Assembly: GCA_015680685.1 (NCBI GenBank)
Contig: MNCI01022218.1
Span: forward strand, 138,509 to 202,508
Source of the DNA: Gnetum montanum
Taxonomy: Eukaryota > Streptophyta > Gnetopsida > Gnetales > Gnetaceae
Length of the DNA stretch: 64,000 nt
Direction of reading: 5' to 3'
This document shows positions 57,303-64,000 of this stretch, in pieces. Made by a program: the position numbers and the translations under genes. The notes under the pieces are model-generated. The model had not been told where the DNA came from. It ran no database searches and saw only the letters and a list, made by a program, of their open reading frames with translations. The first letter of the stretch is position 1. Every line of letters starts with the position of its first letter.

Positions 57303-60100
57303 AGATGGTCTTGAAAAGACCAACAGAAGAAGGACCTTCCCAACATGATGTCAAAGACTGAGAGGTCATGGGAGAGGCCAAACTAGATAATAGAATCCAC
57401 CAATAGAGAATGTAGAGCAGGAATCTCAATCTTTCAATATTCATCAATAAATTCCTACTACTAAATACTTTGTCCAAGTAAAGGCAGAAGTAACACAAGC
57501 ACTTGAGCAAGGGCAGCACCTCACACTATCACCAAAATGCCTTTGGGCCATCTAGGAAAAATCAATCATGTCCACAGTCATTGTTGAACTAAATTTTGGC
57601 CCTTTCATGGAGTTTTCTCCAAAAGCTGTAAGGACACAACTTCAATCATATCCTCTATGGCCTACATTTTCAACCAATGATGAATGGTATTTAGGGGAAA
57701 CTCTTTAGTTTTGGAAAAATAAACAAGCTAATGCCACTATGAAAATAGAAGGAGTTTCATTGTCATACTCTATAGAGATAATAGCTAAAGCCCTTAATCT
57801 ACCAAATGAAAGGGCTAATGTCACACAAATCTCCACAAGGTCTAATATATATGCAAAAGGATTGTGGCTAGAAAGAGCCTATAGTAAGGAGGACAAGAAA
57901 TATAGTGAGCTAACTGCAAAGAAAAAGTTTTATTTTAAGAGTGGAACCTATCATCTATTCCCAACCAAGAGGATTAAAAAGATATCAACTTATGTAGCTA
58001 GAGGAAGCACCATTCTGATAGGAAAATTCAATGCCAACATCGCCCATCTCTACTTCCTCAAAATTCAAAGGTGGTTCAAAGAGAAGAAGGTGGGGAAACC
58101 AACACTGCTATTTCCTTTCCTAATCAGGAAGTTGTGCAAATAGGTAGGAATCTTGGATTACACAAATGACATTTTGAGGAAAGCTAAAAATGCTTCATAC
58201 ACAAGAAGTTAAAACCAATGTCCTTAAAAAAGGATCAGCTAGAAAAGAAAGCAAGGATTGAAGAAGCTATAGGCTCAAATCCTACTAATACTATCTAAGT
58301 TATTGGCCAACAATAGCAATCAAGACCTAGTAGTTATCCACCAACTAACTAGTAATAATAAGAAAAATAGCAACAAGTTCCACCACCATTACTGTAGGAC
58401 TATAGACCTTCAATCAACCATCTACAATAGATTGAAAACACAATAAGCTAGGGAACAAGAGAGAGGCCAATCTCTACAAGGTCAGAGAGAATATAATTAG
58501 GTCCACAATTTTAATAGACCCTACAAGTGGGAAAATTTCATTGTAGTCAGGAGGAGGGAATGATTGGTCACAACAAATCTAAGAAAATGCTACAGTGTTC
58601 CAAGTGATGATGAAAATAGGAGAAGGAGCTACAGTGGTGGTTATGCAACATCAAGATGCAGTGAAAGCTGCTAAAGTGATCACAAATCACATGAAAGAGT
58701 TCTTTAATGTCCCTATTATGTTGCTAGCCAATATTTTGGAGAAAGAGATGCTAAAATGCTTGCTAGTACCTTGATGAATCTTGCTAAATATGAGGATATA
58801 CTAGACAAATTACTATAGATGGGAGAGGTCATGTAGAATCTCTTTAATATCCCCAATGATATCACTATAGTACAGTCTAAGATAATTACCACCAAGGGGA
58901 AGTTGATCATGGCTAAGGCTAGAGAAAATCATGCTAAAATGAAGTTCAAAAACTACAAGAAGAGCTAGCCATCCTAAGATTAGCAAGAAGAGATTCGATG
59001 TAATTTTTAGCACCTAACCAACTAGAACAATTCAAAATAGACCATATGAGGTACCTCATTGATCATAACATGAATATGGAGAGACAGAGAAGGAGAATGT
59101 GGTACAAGATGCATCAATGGCAGAAGCACAAACATGTGCACATGCCAAAGCATTTATCACCTTGCAAGAGGAAAATAAATAATTAGATGTTGATAATTCT
59201 TAGTTGACCAACATTGAAAGAATGTTCTCGAGGAAAGCATCCAACAATTTAGAGAGTGGTTAGTTTGTGTCAACTAGGACATGAGACACTTGGCCTATGA
59301 GAATAGAACCTTGTAAATGGAAAAGGCCTATGCAATTAAACAAAAATCTACAATTGAAATGAATGTGTGGCAAAATGGGGCCAAGAAGCACAAACAACTC
59401 AAAGATTATTGCAAAGATCATGTGGGCATGTACAACCAATCAATGAGAAAGAAATCTAGATAACCAAAGCTAAAATTAGCTCTATTTCTACATAGAATCC
59501 TAATTGGCAACCAATCTTAGATAGTTTATCCCATGTCTACCAAGTGAAAATCAAGAATAAAGACCTACAAATTGAAGACCTCACAAAATACATGGGGTTA
59601 GCAAATCTCTACTATGCTAACTTGGCCATGTTAATAATAGTTAAGCCTAGGAATGAACTAGAATAATAGGTAGTAGTAGTTTATGCATTATATGAGAAAG
59701 AATTTGTAGGTAGAAAAGACGATATCCAAAAACTACATGTGACAAATTCTAAACTTAAAATTTTGAAAGCAAGCTACTAGGGCCAAAATGATGTGGTAGA
59801 TAACTTAGCTCATAGAATGTCTAACTATCAAAAGCTAAGAAAAACAACCAAGGCTTTTGAGGAAGAATGATGGTAGTTTGTGGCATGGTACATGAAAGTC
59901 AATAAAATGTTTCTACAATTGCCATGCTCATGGGATGTACCTACTCCATCACACATTGCTCAACAAGCATGAATAGTACATGATCATAGGATAGAAGAGG
60001 AGAAGGTTCAATCATTGCTAAATAGATATCAATTCAAGAAGCTTGATGATAAGGGAAAGTAGCAAATAAAAGAGCCACCACCATTGGGAACATAGGCTAC
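57303..60100 (+). pseudogene. Env-position ORF of the Athila-like element
   Basis: It begins with ATG at about 57,303 (MVLKRPTEEGPS). The best-kept part, open from 57,739 to 58,143, reads ALNLPNERANVTQISTRSNI, FYFKSGTYHLFPTKRIKKIS, STILIGKFNANIAHLYFLKI and GKPTLLFPFLIRKLCK. This pattern resembles the putative plant transposon protein domain often found after integrase in Athila-type elements; the match is by eye. The rest, to about 60,100, is polar and helix-like (VVMQHQDAVKAAKVITNHMKEFF; AQTCAHAKAFITLQEENK), broken by many stops. I see no signal peptide or transmembrane segment, so a true envelope protein is not supported. Confidence 0.55.
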
Positions 60101-60294
60101 ATCAATCTACTTTAATTTTTGTTTTTGTTTATCATATAATTATGTTAATTTTGTAAAGACACCACTACGACATTCTAATTCATGTGAATTTTCAATCAGT
60201 CATGTATATTCAAATCTACATCGCATTTTTTTAAGGGACTCATTCCTCATTTTGTTTTAACTCATGGATGAGTTTTCAATTAGTCATGGGGGGA

Positions 60295-61142
60295 TGATGA
60301 AGTTAAATTTAATCATGTTATGACATCATAGCAATGATTTTGTATCAATGATTTCATTGATACAATGTCATCACTCATGTTACATCATCATTGACACAAT
60401 GTCTCGGGATGTGTGTAGCCCTATAAATATGACACTTAAGTGCAAAATCCAACAAATTTTCATTAACACCCTTAGGTATACTCTTGCACTTTGTTTTTGT
60501 AGACTTAGCAATAGAGCAAATGCCCATAGTATGATGTTTGACAATTGACCAATGTCTTTATTTGAGTGGATTATACTTGGACATAGTTCATGAAGGAAAT
60601 AAATATTATTCACTTAGCATAATTCTTAATATTTTCTTAGTTTAATACTTTACTTTTCAAAGAACTTTACTTTACATGTTATTAGTAAGTAGTATGGATA
60701 TGACTAGATTTAGGCATTAAGTGTAATTATTTGGCAACATAGTAGTGGTTTTACTTGGTATGCCCAGTAGTAATTCCACTTGGTAATCCCAATGATAGTT
60801 ACATGAGTCCAAGATGTGAATAGTAGGCCAAGAATAGATGTCCATCACTATAGGCTAGATTAGACTTACATCTTTGTTACTAGTTAGACTTAGCACATAC
60901 TTCTATTTTCTCTATTTTTACTACTAGGAGTGTTAGTGGCCTTATAACATCAATTATCATATGCCTCACTAAGAGCTAAGCCATACACTTATACCTCACT
61001 AGCTCAAAGTGGGAAGATAGTGATCATGAGCTTAAACTCAATTACTAGCATATCAACATTGTCCATCTACAGATTGTGATCGAGTCACATGTGAACACTT
61101 ATGACTTGTATGATTGAGTGTTGGATGCTCCACTACTAATCA
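60295..61142 (+). mobile_element. 3' LTR of the Athila-like element
   Basis: It starts TGATGAAGTTAAATTT immediately after the purine tract ATGGGGGGA (60,286-60,294) and ends CTAATCA, 848 bases. TATA box CTATAAATAT at 60,421-60,430. The inner part carries a dispersed TCATTGATACAATGTCATCA-type dyad at 60,340-60,405. Its last 270 bases match the 5' LTR remnant. The end dinucleotides and TGATGA/TCATCA termini resemble those of the nested element's LTRs, though the LTR bodies do not match. Confidence 0.75.
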
Positions 61143-62989
61143 CATGCTCTTTGTAGAACTAGTTTTTACTCTCTTACCTACCCTACTCTATATGCTAGGT
61201 TATGTATCATCTAAGTCATACATGAATCTAATATGTTTTAATTTGCAAAGTTTAGTCAAGTAGAATCCTTTTATAGAATCTACTTTTGGTTCTATGAACC
61301 TCCTCTACAAGTTGATGTGGCAAACGTACTATAATAAATCCTTTTTTAAATTCAAATTGACTATTTTTCTTAGAACAAGGATTCCATTTGGCATTCAACA
61401 ATTTATTCCAATGCTCATTAAGATGAAACTAATCCTTAATCTCTATGATTTCATTCTTAACAATCTTGTCTTAGCTTATAGATAGAAAAAGTGTACATTA
61501 AAGCCAATAAGCTCTATCTCTGATTTATAACTTAATCATCCTACATAATGCCCTAATTTAATTCAAAACCCTAGCTCTTCCAACTTAAAAATCAACAAAA
61601 CAAAATATTTTAGGATGGTTTACATAGTTTTAAAACTCTTACCCTAAAAAATTCAATTACTAAACCTTCAATGTACATAGTATCTCTACTAAAAATTCTT
61701 CAAAATTTCTCACTTGGGGCATGCCTTACCAAAAATACAGCACATTGAATCTTAGCTCCTTCTTATAGCAAGTTCAAGTTTTTGAGAAGTGAATGTTAAG
61801 CCCTATTACATTAATGACTAAAGTATTAACACAAATTGATAGTCCTTAAAACCTTCATACTTAAAAATGAAACTTGAAGAAAAAAAAAATCTAATCCTTC
61901 TATCATTTTTACAAACTCATCCCTTAGAACTTTTTCAACTTAAGGCTTATTATACGTAGTACAAAAAATATAGCTTTGATTCATTATCTACTACAAATCT
62001 CTTAAATTCTTGTGAAACATTAATGATAATATTTCTTGACTAGTGGTGCATATTTCATTTGAATTCATCATATTTCATAGGTATATTGAGCTTTCACTTC
62101 AAAGCCACAAAATATCGCATACAAATCTAAATCAATATTGTTCTATGCAAGTGGCTATTATTACAACAATAATTTTCCTAAATAAACAAAAAAACGTTCT
62201 TCATGAAACATTTATATACAATCACAAAAATAAGTAAAAGCTTAAATATTTTTACAAGGAAAATCCCTATAGCTCAAGGCTTAACAAGGATTAAAAACCC
62301 CTAGTCCTAAAATGTTTCAAATAAGCTAATTAAAACTAAGCTAATGAGACTAGATAACATTGTATATGAATTATGATTTTCTCTAGAATCTTTTGCTCTA
62401 AAGCTCCATCATACTAAAGTTTAGTCGTAACTTAAGCAAGTACAATACTCTGTTCTTCATTGTTCTACTCTTGGTCTTCCTTGGGATCTTCTTAACCTTC
62501 ATCTTCCTTCAAATCTTCTTTCTCTTCATGTCCTTTTTCTAGGTTTTTGAGCCTTCCTTTAGTATTATCCTTATCTTGTTTAACTAAGACATCCTCATAG
62601 TTGAAATTTTAATCTAGATTTTTTAGATTAAAATTTTCCTTTAGTGAAAGATGTGAGCATTCTGGAATTTCAAGCCATTCTCAAAGAGCCAAGTAATAAA
62701 TGGACAATTATAAGAAGCTCCATAGGTAATTTCCCTATAATATATTCCCTATACATGCTCTAGACAACATCTAGCCAAGTATGGGATAAAAGGCTTTTCC
62801 TTCATTTTGACTTTCTTTGGATCTACAAATAATCTTCTTAATATGAACCTTGACCTCCCAACCATGATTGTTGATGAAATAGTTAGTTTATGAATTTTAT
62901 AGCTCAGCTTCTACTCTTTCTATAGTATGCAGGAAAGTAATTATGAAATACTGTGTACATATTTACATATTTGGTCAATAATTAGTGAG
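61143..62989. other. Unassigned, probably 3' region of the right-edge element
   Basis: AT-rich, no plus-strand coding content recognised. On the minus strand, 62,640-62,440 would encode a Lys/Glu-rich stretch and 62,740-62,660 gives GASYNCPFITWLFENGLKFQ in one frame. These could be a C-terminal tail or an extra ORF after the integrase at 62,990-64,000. I cannot name it. Confidence 0.35.
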
Positions 62990-64000
62990 CTATTCTAAGT
63001 GGTTGGTTGCCCAAAATTATGTTTTAGATGAAGAGCATTAAATGGATAGCTTAACACCTATCAATCTAGTGAAGCAAGTTTGAAAGTATTTTCATCCACT
63101 TATTGCTTAATCCTTACTAGCCCAATCCACCTAGTTGAGAATTTGCTAACCTTATTTTTTCCTTTAACTTTCCATAATGAAATCAAATATCCTTCTCTAA
63201 ATGCCTTCTATCCTAGTCAATTATCAAACCATCTCTTTATTAATGCTACATTATGTAAAATATTATTTCAAGCATCATCAATTTCAACTTCTCTTCTTAA
63301 TCATAAAGCCATTACAACATGTTCCTTGTCTAATCATGAGCTATAATTTTTAATGAATTCTACCATTGAACATATAGTTATGTTAGATATTCAATCATTA
63401 ATCCCATAAACTAAATTGAATGGTGTAGCCCCTATAGATCTTTTGATTCTAATCCTATCAATCCAAAGAGCTCATGCCATCTTCCTATATTATTATTCAT
63501 AGAATGTTTGATATAAGAAATCAGCTTCTTATTAGTGGATTCTACTAAACTATTTCCCTGTGGGTAATAATGTGAAGATGAATAAAGTAATACCAACTTC
63601 TCTAAAGTCCCTCTTACAAACTCATCTAATTGGAAAGTTGTGCCATTATCAGTAACCAAGGATTCTAGCATCCCAAAATGATTTATCATGTATTGTTCAA
63701 GAAACTTAATTATGTCATAGGTTGTACCTTAGTGCTTTAGCTTCTAGCCACTTGATGAAATAGTTAATAGCTATTAAAATAAATCTATGTCCTCTTTTAG
63801 ATGGAGTAATATCTCCTATAAAATCCAATCCCCACCTTTGAAAAGGGCTATAGATTATTACTGATTTCAATAAGGCATTAGCCCTTTTTAACTTTGTTCC
63901 ATGAATTTGACACTTATGACAAGTTAAAATTTTGTCTTATAGATCTCTAAACATAGTGGGCTAGTAGAATCCATATCTCAATATATGTTGCATAGTGGTT
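62990..64000 (-). pseudogene. Integrase of a third Ty3/Gypsy element, cut by window edge
   Basis: Minus-strand translation from the right edge: MQHILRYGFY, PTMFRDL, KILTCHKCQIHGTKLKRAN (HHCC finger remainder), PFQRWGLDFIGDITPSKRGHRF with the first Asp, IAINYFIKWLEAKAL, FGMLESLVTDNGTTFQLDEF with the second Asp, SSHYYPQGNSLVESTNKK with the Glu (open frame 63,689-63,432), then ATPFNLVYGI and the C-terminal part to about 62,990. All three catalytic residues are present, but stops break the frame. The wording differs from both other integrases here, so it is a separate lineage or subfamily. Confidence 0.85.

Larger units (their letters stand above)
40434..61142 (+). mobile_element. Athila-like LTR-retrotransposon, interrupted by two insertions
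   Basis: Plus-strand order: 5' LTR remnant, tRNA-Asp-type primer-binding site, gag, protease, RT, RNase H, integrase, a long region, env-position ORF, polypurine tract, 3' LTR. With the inserted 1.28 kb repeat (44,494-45,768) and the 7.3 kb nested element (46,054-53,355) removed, the remainder is about 12 kb. That is a normal size for the Athila type, which is also the group known for an extra ORF after integrase. All reading frames are broken, and the 5' LTR has lost its upstream two-thirds. Confidence 0.75.

Overview
The window reads as intergenic DNA from a large, repeat-swollen seed-plant genome. A gymnosperm such as a conifer is the best guess, by inference only: I found no intact host gene, no rRNA and no functional tRNA in 64 kb, the DNA is AT-rich, and almost everything recognisable is old, nested Ty3/Gypsy LTR-retrotransposon sequence. 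Reading frames are broken mostly by C-to-T and G-to-A changes (CAA/CAG to stop, TGG to stop, CpG to TpG or CpA), as expected for long-methylated, silenced elements.

Left part (1-29,074): mostly minus-strand elements of one Tat-like family. At the extreme left is the 3' end of a plus-strand relative (polypurine tract 101-116, LTR from about 117). Next come a 1.28 kb repeat (1,338-2,613) with a CpG-rich extension to about 4,063, a decayed minus-strand gag (4,500-7,050) with its primer-binding site (7,816-7,834), and a head-to-tail pair of LTR units (9,021-11,697). A roughly 19 kb composite element follows: 3' LTR 10,189-11,697, polypurine tract, a 32 bp minisatellite, then (minus strand) integrase, archaeal-type RNase H, RNase H and RT (13,325-16,560). 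Beyond lie a motif-rich spacer, a plus-strand intron-containing coding-like segment (18,847-22,460), a second minisatellite, protease and gag (23,480-26,930), primer-binding site and 5' LTR (27,521-29,074).

Middle (29,075-40,433): mostly unassigned AT-rich DNA with tRNA-like relics, the 3' part of a minus-strand Athila-like element (integrase tail 33,290-33,610 plus downstream region), and a plus-strand gag-protease relic (35,085-37,580).

Right part (40,434-61,142): one plus-strand Athila-like element with truncated 5' LTR, tRNA-Asp-type primer-binding site, gag, protease, RT, RNase H, integrase, an env-position ORF, polypurine tract and 3' LTR. It is interrupted twice inside pol: by the second copy of the 1.28 kb repeat (44,494-45,768, containing a 228-base assembly gap, with the RT catalytic core missing) and by a complete minus-strand non-autonomous element (46,054-53,355) with 914/954 bp LTRs, a CCAAG target-site duplication, and gag plus protease but no RT, RNase H or integrase. 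A further minus-strand integrase (62,990-64,000) enters from the right edge.

The most interesting signals are the gag-protease-only nested element with an array of 10 bp palindromes in its LTR, the antisense intron-bearing segment, and related minisatellites lying downstream of retroelement coding regions. All domain identifications are by eye.
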